This document shows, piece by piece, positions 9,058 through 18,454 of a stretch of 21,186 nucleotides of DNA. The position numbers and the translations under genes were made by a program. The notes beneath the pieces are model-generated. The model was not told the origin of the DNA and ran no database searches. It saw only the letters and a program-made list of their open reading frames with translations. The DNA lies in the NCBI RefSeq assembly GCF_000485595.1, contig NW_014578983.1, forward strand, positions 1 to 21,186, given 5' to 3'. Source of the DNA: Priapulus caudatus (lineage: Eukaryota > Priapulida > Priapulimorpha > Priapulimorphida > Priapulidae). Position 1 is the stretch's first letter; every line of letters begins with the position of its first letter.

Positions 9058-9370
9058 GCTTACCTTTCTACATGCTGGAGAATGAAATGCAATGGCATGG
9101 CTGTACGATGACCACAGGATGGGCATCTGCAGGGCAGTTGCGCGCGGGAGATTTACTTCGGACATTAGCTTTTCGAGCGCAAGATTTCACGCCTCCGCTG
9201 CCTTGCGGAAAATAACGGGTCACCTGTTCGAGCGGCGCAGCGGGCGGTACGCGGCCGTCATGGCTGCGGCACTAGTGAGGAAGGTCAGTAGCCAACGGAA
9301 GCAATCGCGATCGACCACGGGGTACTTGACAGGCCCTTGCTGCATGAACAAAGTGCTAGAAATCTATCCA
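9058..9370 (+). other. GC/CpG-rich segment with a possible first exon
   Basis: About 310 bases, clearly richer in G+C and CpG than its neighbours, between an ACT tract and a GA tract. A frame is open from ATG 9092 to 9397. It contains FSSARFHASAALRK, reminiscent of mitochondrial presequences, and an in-frame ATG at 9260 in good context (GCCGTCATGG) that reads MAAALVRK up to AAG|GTCAGT, a passable 5' splice site at 9284. This could be the 5' end of a gene, for example one with a mitochondrial leader, with exon 1 ending at 9283. No downstream exon is identified and no homology is claimed. It may equally be a chance frame in a CpG-rich region. Confidence 0.25.
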
Positions 9371-10199
9371 CGAGATGCGGCGAGGAGAGGAGGATGAGGA
9401 GAGGATAGATGGCAGAGAGGAGAGAATGAGGGAGAGCGTATGAGAGGAGAGACGGACGCGCGCAGGAGAGCAGGAGAGGGGATGCGGCGATCGCGAGGAG
9501 GAGAGACAAGCGAGCAGGAGAGGAGACGGTGAGGAGAGGTGGAGAGAGAGAGAGATGAGAAAGAGAGGCGAAAAAGAGAAAGGAGAGCGGCGACGCCGAA
9601 AAGCGCGAGCGAGGAGAGAGGAGCAGAGAAGGGAAGAGATCCCAACGCTCTGCGTACGCTAGCGGGGAGGAGATGAGGCGAGAGAGGGACCTGCGAGCGA
9701 GCGAGGAAGGGGTAGAGAGCGAAGAGGAGAGAGATGACGAGCGAGGGGGGAAAGAGATAGAGGGAGAGGAGAGAGAAGGGGGAAAGGAGAGACGACGAGA
9801 GCGAGGAGTAGGTATCAGAGCGAGAAAAGAGAGAAGAGAAGAGGAGAGAGAGAGAAAGAGAGATAAGTGAGAGAGATGAGAGGGAGAGGGAGAGAGAGAG
9901 GAGAGGGAGAGAGAGAGAGAGAGAGAGAGAGCAAGCGAGAGACTAGGGGAACGTGAGTGGAGAGAGAGGCAGAGAGAGAGAGAGACGAGAGAGAGAGGAG
10001 AGAGAGACTAATGGGAAAGTGAGTGAGCGAGAGAGAGAGAGCAGAGAGGAGGAAGCGAGAAGAGGGCGACAGAAGAGAGAGGAGAGAGCTGAGCGAAGAT
10101 AGATAGATATGATTTTAGATGATAGATAGATAGATAGATTAGATAGATTGATAGATAGGAGAAAAGAGAGAGGAGAAGAGAGCGAAGAGATATAGAGAG
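9371..10199. repeat. GA purine tract with GATA segment
   Basis: About 830 bases of GA/GGA/GAG with a GATA-rich part at 10098-10158. It precedes block A copy 3 just as 668-1325 precedes copy 2. Reading frames in it (Arg/Glu plus, Ser/Leu minus) are repeat products. Confidence 0.95.
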
Positions 10200-10434
10200 A
10201 ATAGAGAAGGAGAGGAGCGAAGGGACCAAACATGTTGGCGGCTGCTACAACTGTTCACTGCGGTTGGCATCATGCTCTCTTATGGACGCACACCGCACGC
10301 AGCCTCCTGGTGGACCAAAATCTATACACACATTGCAAGGGTAAGCAACTCACATCTTCAGAGAAATCGGGATTCTCTTGAGCTCTTTAAGAATTGACGC
10401 TCCTACCTCGCGTGATGCTTTCCTCCTACGTGTG

Positions 10435-10443
10435 TATAAAAGG
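10435..10443 (+). promoter_or_regulatory. TATA box in block A copy 3
   Basis: TATAAAAGG in the same conserved context as 289-297 and 1574-1582. Confidence 0.45.
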
Positions 10444-10828
10444 CAAGCTCCAAGTTAATTACCATCGATTTTACGTGTGCTTTGAATATTTCCCCGGTAG
10501 CGTTTATGATATTTTTTTCTATGCGCCGATATCCTTTTGGAGAAGTCTCTCGCTTTATTATTATGATTCTTAGGTTTCCTTATATTTATCTGCATTCAAA
10601 CTGGGGATCTTGTGGATAGTGCATCTTAACAATGGTGGCATACGCCAATAAATTGAGTTTGAGAGTGTAACTAAGGCTGTCTTCTGCGCTGCTTAAACCA
10701 CCCTATAACAATTAGTTTCGCCCAGTAACCCATCTTCTATTACAATAATGGTTAAATACGTGCAGGGCTATTTGCCGCAGAATAAGAGTTGACGAACACC
10801 TGCATGTGAGCAACATTAGCCGCAGGCC

Positions 10829-10840
10829 AACGCTGCTAAT
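10829..10840 (+). repeat. Left 12-bp direct repeat flanking the MITE-like element
   Basis: AACGCTGCTAAT is repeated perfectly at 14852-14863, on the other side of the element. It may be a target-site duplication. Twelve bases is long for most DNA transposon families, so part of it may be element sequence. Confidence 0.6.
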
Positions 10841-11161
10841 TAGCCTCGTTCACACGAGACCTCGTATTTATGAAATACGGTATTTGCGAAATACCGAATC
10901 TGAGACAAATACGCGGCGAGGCGTTCACACGCTGATTCGCGGCTCCAGAAATACGGTATTTGCGAGCAGCTGCGTGCTGCTTTAAAGCAATCAGCGAACA
11001 ATGCAAAATAAACAATGCTATGCGCACAACTGCCGATACATACGTAGACTGGTCGCGCTCGACAGTTCACTCGCGTTACACTGGAACTGTCGAGCGCGGA
11101 CCAGTCTATAAAATACGCGGACTCCAGAAATCCGGTATTTTTAGCGTTCCTAGCGGAAATG
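10841..11161. mobile_element. MITE-like element copy 2, left part
   Basis: Begins TAGCCTCGTTCACACGAG and carries several AAATACGGTATTT-type motifs plus a central hairpin. It is cut at 11161 (GCGGAAATG) by a run of N. The missing right part starts at 14687 with GAAATGCGCGG, overlapping by GAAATG, so about 3.5 kb of other sequence now separates the halves. Confidence 0.6.
11045..11108. repeat. 24-bp-stem hairpin, copy 2
   Basis: TAGACTGGTCGCGCTCGACAGTTC and its inverted partner surround ACTCGCGTTACACTG, with one extra G in the right arm. The stem changes between copies keep pairing in part (GTCCC/GGGAC at 2178 versus GTCGC/GCGGAC here). Confidence 0.8.
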
Positions 11162-11186
11162 NNNNNNNNNNNNNNNNNNNNNNNNN
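11162..11186. other. 25-N assembly gap
   Basis: Run of 25 N inside a repeat element. Sequence on the two sides is not adjacent in the other copy of the locus, so the join is doubtful. Confidence 0.98.
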
Positions 11187-11438
11187 CTTAATTTATTATT
11201 ATTATTATTATTATTATATTATTATCATCATCATTGGTAATATAGTAGTATAGTAGTAGTAGTAGTAGTATTATAGTAGTAGTAGTAGTAGTAATATTAG
11301 TATAGTAGTATCAGTAGTAGTAGTAGTAAGTAGTAGTAGTAGCTAGTAGTAGCTAGTTATAGTAGTAGTAGTAGTAGTGTAGTATAGTATGTAGTAGTAG
11401 TAGTAGTAGTAGTATAGTGGTATTAGTAGTAGTAGTAT

Positions 11439-11470
<32 letters not shown>

Positions 11471-11670
11471 TAGTAGTAGTAGTAGTAGTAGTAGTAGAGT
11501 AGTAGTAGTAGAGTAGTAGTAGTTATAGTAGTAGTAAATAGTAGTAGTAGTAGTAGTATATAGTAGTAGTAGTATAGTAAGTAGTAGTCGTATAGTAGTA
11601 GTCAGTATGGTAGTAGTATAGTCTATAGTATATAGTAGTAGTAGTAGTAGTAGTCAGTAGTAGTAATAGT
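11187..11670. repeat. TTA/TAG trinucleotide tract
   Basis: Begins with TTA/ATT units and TTATCATCATCATTGG, then AGT/TAG units to about 11668. The same start and the same right border (TAGTAATAGTCTGCG) occur at 17776-18118. Confidence 0.95.
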
Positions 11671-11688
11671 CTGCGCGGCTGTTTACAG

Positions 11689-11775
11689 ATGCTCCTGACG
11701 AGATGGAACTCCGAGTCAAACTACTTGATAATTCATGTCGTATGACCCTCAACCAAGAAGTCTGCGTCAGCCAAC
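11689..11775 (+). CDS. Candidate internal exon (87 nt), copy 1
   Basis: GCTGTTTACAG at 11678-11688 is a good 3' splice site and CAAC|GTGAGT at 11776 a consensus 5' splice site. Between them only one frame is open. It starts with two bases (AT), reads 28 codons beginning APDEMELRVKLLDNS and ending EVCVSQ, and leaves one base (C). The incoming phase fits the G left by the mini-exon and the outgoing phase fits the AA that starts the terminal exon. Both other frames meet TGA early. The repeat at 18137-18226 keeps both splice sites but has three extra bases that break the frame, probably sequencing errors. Family unknown; the run V-x-LLD is loosely like the start of a ubiquitin-like fold, which is speculation. 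Confidence 0.45.
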
Positions 11776-11884
11776 GTGAGTGCATTCTACTCCGTATCTC
11801 GACATCTCTGTCAACAACTATACGCGTCGTCCGTCGCTTCGGAATCCATCTCGTTTAGTTTCAACTGCGCCAATTAAGCGTGCT

Positions 11885-12030
11885 TGTGTGCGTGCATGCA
11901 CACACAGCACGCGCTCACGCACGCACCACGCACACACACGCAGCGCCACCGCGCAGCACGCACGCACACACACACACATACACACACAACCACACACACA
12001 CACACACTACAGCACATACACACACTCATG
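11885..12030. repeat. CA/CG tract
   Basis: GTGTGCGTGCATGCACACAC, a near palindrome, then CACGCA and CA units. Homologous to 18330-18458 but shorter and less regular. Confidence 0.9.
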
Positions 12031-12207
12031 CATCGCTCGTGGAAATTCAGCCATTATAAAGAAAGGCGAGCACGCGCATACGAGTTTTGCACCGGCACGC
12101 GTTCGTGAATGTTTGTGGCACGCCTATGGTGTGCGTAGGCCGAAGCAAAAGTTCTAAAATAACGGCCTGCATGTATCGCCTTTCAACAGTACATCGGCCA
12201 TTTTCAG

Positions 12208-12335
12208 AACTACTCTCGAACTTCCATTCCCGTGCGCAAAGGCTGCTACCGGAATCGTCAATGGAAATGCGTAGTTTGTCAGATTTAATAAGCCATTCAG
12301 ATGAGATTATAAACGAAAACCCAGTGAAATTCTGA
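12208..12335 (+). CDS. Candidate terminal exon with stop, copy 1
   Basis: CGGCCATTTTCAG (ending 12207) is a reasonable 3' splice site. Joined to the C left by the previous exon, AA gives a Gln codon. The frame then reads 41 codons, beginning LLSNFHSRAQRLLPESS and ending NENPVKF, and stops at TGA 12333-12335. The composition is ordinary and not repeat-like. With the other two exons it would give a protein of about 79 residues. Copy 2 (18648-18776) is the same apart from three one-base indels that break the frame. No AATAAA is seen soon after the stop. A longer minus-strand frame (12047-12610, 187 codons) overlaps it, but half of that one lies in the GA tract. Confidence 0.4.
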
Positions 12336-12446
12336 CATGGGTTGTCGGCTACATCAAAACCTGTACTTAAACGGTTCCGATACATTCTGTGGGCAATTCT
12401 ACCTCTAATACGTTGTGGCAAAACTATAATCACGAATACGAGGATC

Positions 12447-12780
12447 ACAGAGAGAGGTGTGTGTGTGAAGAGAGTGGGGAAGGGAGCCGACCGAGTGGAG
12501 ACCGAGATGAGGCGCTCGGAGCGGAGGAGTGATAGAGAGGAAGAGGATTGAGGGGAGGGGAGAAAGGGAGCAAGAGGGACCGGAGTAGAGTCGTTATGAT
12601 GAGAACGCAAAGAGAATTAGACCCGCATGGACATACTAAGAAGAGGCGAGGCGAGAGCAGTATGAGGCGGAGCTCAGGGAAAGAAATAGCGAAAGCGAGC
12701 CGAGCAACCAGAGTCGATGAAGACTGAGCGAGAGGCAAGACGATGCAAAGGCTGAGATCCATGTAAATGATTCGGAGAGG
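12447..12780. repeat. Degenerate GA tract
   Basis: Corresponds to 18889-19157. The first part (to about 12580) matches well; the rest is an increasingly scrambled purine-rich version. Confidence 0.8.
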
Positions 12781-13969
12781 GCGTTGAGCGGCTCATAAAT
12801 GTTCCACCCGCTCGCAGCTTCGGCAGCGTGATCTTTTGTCTTCAGTCGGCCACTACGGAAGAGCCCTCCCATAAGCAGAAAAAAAACTACGTGCTTAATA
12901 CGCAGAACCCCGCGCACGTGGTTGGTGTGTAGCTCTACCACGGCATCAGGGCGAGCCCCCACACATGAAGTCGATATATGACCTCAATATTCACCCGGGT
13001 ATTCTGCGTCTGTCACATTCACTACAAGAATCCACGTCGCGATGGATTTGTCAATAGACTCTCTGCATCATTCAGGTAACGCCAATTCGATATACCCCGC
13101 TTGGATACCCCACCAAGACTGATTACGCAAAGTCTACAGCATTTCCCCCAACGCCCGACCGTTCACTACGTCGCCACTATACGACTGTTATAGTTCACAT
13201 AATTGTCTACATCGATGAATGTATCTTTATCCAGTACCATATCAAGAGCTGGATATTAATTGGTTTAGAGATAGACCATTTTTTGGTATCGTGTTTGAGT
13301 TGAGAATTGTGCATAGGATGACTGTCAGTATCATAAGCGCAAACGAGACTATCATAGATCTATAAGAGTTGAGACTCAACAATATGCAATCTGATCATTG
13401 ATCAATTAGGCACTGTGTACTCCTTCTAATTCGTGACCTAACACATCATGTCAACGTATAAGCTCGTTGTGACACTAAGTTGCCAAAGAAGATCCATCGG
13501 ACTACTCGATAAAACTTACCCAAATAGGGATATGTGCTTTTGATTAACAAATAATATTGCTCCGTTAGCCAGCCTCCGCGTAATCGATCAACACATTTCT
13601 CAGGTCTCGGGCGTCGGATTACGTGTATTTATGTAATAAGTCTCAGTTGCTGACGCTGCGTGTGGAAGCACGCTAGAAGCTGCTCATAAATCATATTAAC
13701 TAGAATCGAGTATTTATCTATCACGGGCGCCTACCGACCTCTATCTAGACACCGTTAAATACATGACATCATGTGTGCTCACATCAGCTCCAAAGACTGC
13801 ATCTCGTCTACACTGATGATGATGTAACTCCGTAGTTATAGCATAATGTAACAACTACTTATCTCACCACGTTCGCTAAGGTAATATTATGGCCCGCCAA
13901 GGACGCCCCTTCCCGTATTTTTAATCATTACACACTCCTCATGCCTACTCCGATGCGCAACACCAGAGA
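12781..13969. repeat. Block D, degraded copy
   Basis: Matches 19158 to about 20000 only through scattered words in the same order, for example GATATATGACC, GATTACGC followed by TTTCCCCCA, ATGTGCTTTTGATTAA, and GGCCCG.AGGACGCC before CCGTATTT. Between them are many substitutions and indels. No gene is seen. The decay increases away from block C, which suggests low-quality sequence rather than natural divergence. Confidence 0.6.
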
Positions 13970-14220
13970 ACCTACAACAAACGAGTAACGATCAATTCGC
14001 TATCACAAATGATATCACATACGAGTCCCACCAGCAACAAACAAAGACATAACAAGACATCAACAGCAATAAACAACAACAAACAAAACAAACATAACAA
14101 CAGGAACAACAATAACAACACACAACAATAAACAACAACAAAAACAAACATAACCAACACACAAACAAGACAATAACAACAACAAACATATATTAAAAAA
14201 CAAAATTAACAACACATACA
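13970..14220. repeat. Noisy AAC tract (block B type)
   Basis: Contains AACATCAACAGCAATAA and ACAAACATAACAACAGGAAC, the signature words of the AAC tract of block B, with extra and missing bases. It starts with ACAACAAACGAGTAACG in place of ACAACAAACATAACAAC. Minus-strand Val/Leu/Cys-rich frames are repeat products. Confidence 0.75.
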
Positions 14221-14686
14221 ACCAAAAAACAGATTGAAACCAAACCCCAAGAAGAGCAGTAAGACATGCAATAGCTGCTATAAACGATCTCATAACAAAT
14301 ATCAAAACAGCCTATACAGCTCTTCAGTCCGCCCAAACCCAAAAAAAATACCTTAACAGGAGCCTTATCTTTTACGCACCCCGAGGGCGCAACATCGGTC
14401 CAAGAATTATCTCTCTAACACTAGACTAATTGAACCGACCTAAATCCTACGAACACATGGACCAGAGAGCTTACGACTCACCTGTAATAAACACTCCAAA
14501 TCTAGACAAATCTCACTTAGGCAAGTAAGCACAGAGTGCCGCCCAACACACCACCCAGCCAAGAATTAAGCGTTCAATGTGAACCACACATGAGTATTCG
14601 AGAAAGCTCAACATAAGGCCTGACTCACGCACAATAAAATTTGAAATCAGACCACATAATACTCATGTAATTTACTATTATATGAA
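14221..14686. other. Unassigned stretch, nothing recognised
   Basis: A-rich sequence on the plus strand with no clear match to other blocks and no open frame of note. It ends where the right half of the MITE-like element resumes. Possibly low-quality sequence. Confidence 0.5.
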
Positions 14687-14851
14687 ATGCGCGGTCCAAG
14701 AAATCCTGTATTTCTCAAGCACGGCAAATTATTCGGGGTCTGGAAAGCCTCGTATTTACATAAAATACCGGATCTGTTTAGATACCGTATTTCTTGGGCC
14801 TCGTATTTTGCCTCGTGTGAACGCTAAATACCGGATTTCTTGCTACGTGTA
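14687..14851. mobile_element. MITE-like element copy 2, right part
   Basis: Continues from GAAATGCGCGG through CTCGTATTTACATAAAATACCGGATCTG and GATACCGTATTTC to CCTCGTGTGAACGCTAAATACCGG, which is the inverted form of the left-end motifs. It ends before the 12-bp direct repeat at 14852. Joined to 10841-11161 it would be about 485 bases, close to the 470 of copy 1. Confidence 0.6.
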
Positions 14852-14904
14852 AACGCTGCTAATATCGTGTATACGCTACGTATCGTCTGTCATTCGCATA
14901 TAAT

Positions 14905-14976
14905 CAAGAGTACATAATAGGAGATTATAATTTCCTATAATAATAAGAGGATATAATCTCCTATTATGTACTCTTG
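14905..14976. mobile_element. Intact 72-bp hairpin MITE
   Basis: CAAGAGTACATAATAGGAG with six further bases forms a 25-base terminal inverted repeat that pairs perfectly with the right end; adding flanking AT the stem is 27 bp (14903-14929 with 14952-14978). The 22-base centre has no coding capacity. ATATAAT lies directly on both sides (14898-14904 and 14977-14983). The related module at 4684-4710 reads through this point once without the insert. So this is an insertion with a 7-bp target duplication, or 8 if the shared C is counted. Superfamily unknown. Confidence 0.85.
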
Positions 14977-14983
14977 ATATAAT

Positions 14984-15195
14984 CTAATAGTTGATACCGA
15001 CGCGTCTGTAACGACATTACCGATAGCTAGCTTCTAATAATTTCGTCACGCGCCATAGCTTACTGACAGTGATTCCAGCATCGAAAGGATTTATTAAGAT
15101 CGCAGCGCGCCTCTCCCCACGAATTCTCATCTCTGAAGCACGTACCGGACTCTGGACGCAGTTTCGATTATATAGCCACAATTGCCCGTGCGTGT
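14984..15195. repeat. Module m-a (block B copy 2)
   Basis: Cleanest instance of the ~210-bp module, starting CTAATAGTTG after the MITE duplication and ending GCCACAATTGCCCGTGCGTG. It matches 2568-2785, 4692-4900 and 17157-17385. Confidence 0.75.
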
Positions 15196-15658
15196 GAATG
15201 CGTGTATATGCAGGAACGTATATGGTGGCTATGTCGAATGAGAGCGATTCTTAGTCGCAGGGAGCAAGCGGTCCGCCGGTCAACCCTATCTTATAGCGAT
15301 TGTTAAGAATCAGATCCGGGCATAGTTCGATTGCCACCGGTTGCCGTCCCGCTGTTTACCAAAATTTGCCGATACGACGCGCTGGCGCAATCACGCAGAT
15401 CAAACTAATCGCTTTCCTGTGTGTATTCGGCGGAATGTCGTCCGTTGCCGCGTCCAGTCGCACTACGGAAGAGTCAATAAACTTGACGTGTGTGTAGCCC
15501 ACAGATCAGCGAGGCAACAGTAAACCGATTGTCCAAATGAGTCAACTCATCATCATCATTACCTAGCGGGCCGTGAAATGTAAACGCGCTCACGCAGGCG
15601 TATATATAATATTTTACTGCTATTATTTGATAACCATTTTTTGTTATTAAATTTGCAG
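15196..15658. other. Conserved interior of block B before the mini-exon
   Basis: Homologous to about 2786-3240. Frames are broken at different places in the two copies. A copy-1 frame (2693-3070) looks protein-like in part (SNESDSSRREQAVRRSK), but this copy has an in-frame stop and indels. TGAGTCAACTCA (about 15538-15549), an AP-1-like near palindrome, is conserved in both copies. Confidence 0.5.
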
Positions 15659-15685
15659 TAATGTGTAAAAGAAGTACATATCAAG
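15659..15685 (+). CDS. Candidate mini-exon, copy 2
   Basis: Same as 3241-3267: TTTTTTGTTATTAAATTTGCAG, then TA, ATG at 15661, the same eight codons, then CAAGTGAGCGG. One G is missing at the exon end compared with copy 1, so the donor reads AA|GTGAGC or AAG|TGAGC. In this copy the next candidate exon is about 2.45 kb downstream at 18137, with no gap of N between. Confidence 0.4.
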
Positions 15686-15902
15686 TGAGCGGTGAATACT
15701 ATATTCGCCCTATTGCTTAGTACTATTATCAGGGGTATCTCCCCCCGCTATTATTGTTCCCTTTGATTTACTCATCGCCGGTTCACCATCCTATCTAGTA
15801 TTTGCGCTCGTCTGGTTGCTGTTGGTCACAGACGATGTGTGATTACTTTCTCATCGTTACCGCGCTTCCCTTGATACCTCTTGCTCATCCACACCGAGAA
15901 CT

Positions 15903-16330
15903 ACAACAAACATAACAACATGAACAACAATAACAACAACAAACATAACAACATCAACAGCAATAACAACAACAACAACAAACATAACAACAGGAACAAC
16001 AATAACAACAACAACAATAACAACAACAACAAACATAACAACAATAACAATCAACAACAAACCGGTTGGAGCTGGGGTGCGAAGATGGATCGGAGGCGCT
16101 GCGGCATAACAACAGACAACAATAACACAACAACAACAACAACAACAAACAAGGCGACAGACGATGGCATGAAACAGCAAACAGCAGCCAGTGACAACCG
16201 ATGCCGACACACAGCGAAGAAAACACATTCAACAGTAACATCACCACCAGCCCGATCATCATCATCATCATCGATCATCATCATCATCTGAAACAACAAC
16301 AAGCAACAACAAAAAAAGAACCACCACCAA
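15903..16330. repeat. AAC-rich tract with ATC run, copy 2
   Basis: Same signature motifs as 3480-3925. The plus frame from 15881 reads long Asn runs with KHNN units to 16291, but it enters different frames from copy 1 because of indels. The ATC/TCA run lies at about 16254-16288. Confidence 0.9.
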
Positions 16331-16484
16331 CAAAAACAGAAAAGCTCGTAGTGAAATTGAGGGCATATACTCAATAATGCGCCCCTCGTCCACTCTTATT
16401 CCCGAGTGTATATAAACTTATTACTGCGTTTCAAATAGGGTTATAAAATGAGAATCAGGAAAATTATTTACGATAAATCGCAGA

Positions 16485-16590
16485 GTCAACAGCAATAACA
16501 ACGAAACAGCAGCAGAAGCAACACAACAGCCAACAGGAAACCACCACAACATAAACCGCAGACAAAGACAAAACAATACAACACAATTGA
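16485..16590. repeat. CAG/CAA/AAC mixed tract, copy 2
   Basis: Counterpart of 4083-4190 with several indels and substitutions (CACCACAACATAAACCGCAG here). The candidate donor seen at 4261 is not intact. Confidence 0.65.
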
Positions 16591-17088
16591 TGGCGTCACC
16601 AGATACTCACAATGTAAACATACCAGCAAACACCGTGTTGTATACCATCCGATATTTATTATGTCTTTTGTGAATGTAATGGTGCGATCGCCCTGCTTGC
16701 CTCGGCTGCCATACTTACGAACATGGGCTCCACGCGTGGTATGCCTGAGAGAAATTAAAGTAACAACTATAGCGACCCCTCTGGGAATTTGCAACCCAAC
16801 CATTAGCTTTTTTAACAGCGTTCTGGAATAATACAGAGCCCGAGTAGCACGTCAGCAATCCTGGTAGATTTTAGGTTGCACATAAATATCCATTTGTGAA
16901 CTTTCCGCTGCGGCGGGTTATTGTGAATCTAGCATGGCTTCATATTCCCGCCATCATTTTGTAGCAGCCGACAACTAAATGCCTGAGTGAATCTTTCAGC
17001 TGCGGTAACATTGATTAATCGATAGGTCTCACATGCACCTCTAGCAGCAGTTTTTATGTTTTGCTCTGGTATTAGTGTCTTTGTGTCG

Positions 17089-17144
17089 TATCTGGCACTA
17101 GTAAGATAATTCTGCTACATACAAAAACTGCCAATAGCGCAAAG
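17089..17144 (+). repeat. Direct repeat R, left (copy 2)
   Basis: TATCTGGCACTAGTAAGATAATTC ... AATAGCGCAAAG, equivalent to 4624-4681. Confidence 0.75.
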
Positions 17145-17156
17145 TTTATCTTCGCG

Positions 17157-17385
17157 ATAATATCTAATAGTTGGTAACGACGCGTCTGTAAACGACATTA
17201 CGCTACTACTTCTCATAATTTTGTCACCGCGTCATAGTTACTGCAGTGAATTCCAGCATTCGAAATGATTTATTAAGATCGCAGCAGCGCTCCTCTCCCG
17301 CGACGAATTCTCATCTCCGAAGCACGTAACCGAGGAAATGTGGACGCAGTTTCGCATTATAAATATAGCGCCACAATTGCGCCTG
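17157..17385. repeat. Module m-b (block B copy 2)
   Basis: Instance of the ~210-bp module without the MITE; its left edge reads CGCGATAATATCTAATAG, a scrambled form of CGCATATAATCTAATAG. It carries more indels than the other three instances. Confidence 0.7.
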
Positions 17386-17398
17386 TACCTCTTACAAT

Positions 17399-17451
17399 AC
17401 TCTGGGCATAAGTAGATATTCGCTACTTTCAAAAACTGCTAATGGGCAAAG
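17399..17451 (+). repeat. Direct repeat R, right (copy 2)
   Basis: ACTCTGGGCATAAGTAGATATTC ... AATGGGCAAAG, equivalent to 4918-4974. Confidence 0.7.
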
Positions 17452-17775
17452 CTTGATGTTAGTTGTCATAACAAATCGACACGGCGGCCCGCCATATTTC
17501 GTTATATTGTTCACACGTGATATAGCAAATACGATCAATATTGTTATAACGCTGATATTAATCTTATTCGACATTAGCTTTATAAAGAACTTTCGCTTTA
17601 TTAGCTTCAGTTATCACTGATTTACATACGATATCGGTATTGCTATAGGAATTATTTTTATTACAGGCCCAACCGTGGGGCTTTGAATGAGATGGCGTGC
17701 GAATCCACAGACAGATTACTTCCGAATGTAGGTCTGGTTCTAATAACGGCACGTATGCGGGAAAACCCCACGTAA

Positions 17776-18118
<343 letters not shown>

Positions 18119-18136
18119 TCTGCGTGCTGTTTACAG

Positions 18137-18226
18137 TTTGCTCCTGACGAGATGGAACTCCGAGTCAAACTACTTGGATAATTCATGTCGTATGACCCTC
18201 AACCAAGAAGTCTGCGGTCAGCCAAC
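18137..18226 (+). CDS. Candidate internal exon, copy 2 (frame broken)
   Basis: Same splice sites as 11689-11775 (TGTTTACAG before; CCAAC|GTGAGT after) and the same sequence, but TTTGCTCC replaces ATGCTCC and a G is added in CTTGGATA and in TGCGGTC. The total is 90 rather than 87 bases. The indels look like sequencing error, since the splice sites are untouched. Confidence 0.4.
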
Positions 18227-18329
18227 GTGAGTGCATTCTACTCCGTATCTCGACATCTCTGTCAACAACTATACGCGTCGTCCGTCGCTTCGGAATCCAT
18301 TCGTTTAGTTTCAACTGCTGCAATTTAAG

Positions 18330-18407
18330 CGTGCTTGTGTGCGTGCATGCACACACACACGCGCTCACGCACGCACACGCACACACGCGCGCGCACGCGC
18401 GCGCACG

Positions 18408-18454
<47 letters not shown>

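Larger units (their letters stand above)
10200..10840. repeat. Block A, copy 3
   Basis: Nearly identical to copy 1 over its whole length, and continues past the point where copy 1 stops at N. It ends in AACGCTGCTAAT (10829-10840), the left direct repeat of the MITE-like element. The signal-peptide frame of copy 2 is not kept. Confidence 0.85.
11671..12446. repeat. Block C, copy 1
   Basis: Recurs at 18119-18888 with one-base differences. It contains an 87-nt candidate exon, a CA/CG tract and a candidate terminal exon, and runs into a GA tract at both copies. Confidence 0.85.
14852..17775. repeat. Block B, copy 2
   Basis: Same order of parts as 2441-5330. The 72-bp MITE is intact here. Other parts carry more or different one-base indels. 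One sizeable difference is about 45 extra GC-rich bases at 16062-16107 within the AAC tract. Similarity extends past the second R repeat to about 17815, where the TAG tract takes over. Confidence 0.85.

Noticed and set aside
12047-12610. 187-codon minus-strand frame overlapping the candidate terminal exon
   Set aside because: About a third is GA-tract translation, the second copy splits it, and it has no recognised motif. It remains a weak competitor to the plus-strand exon.
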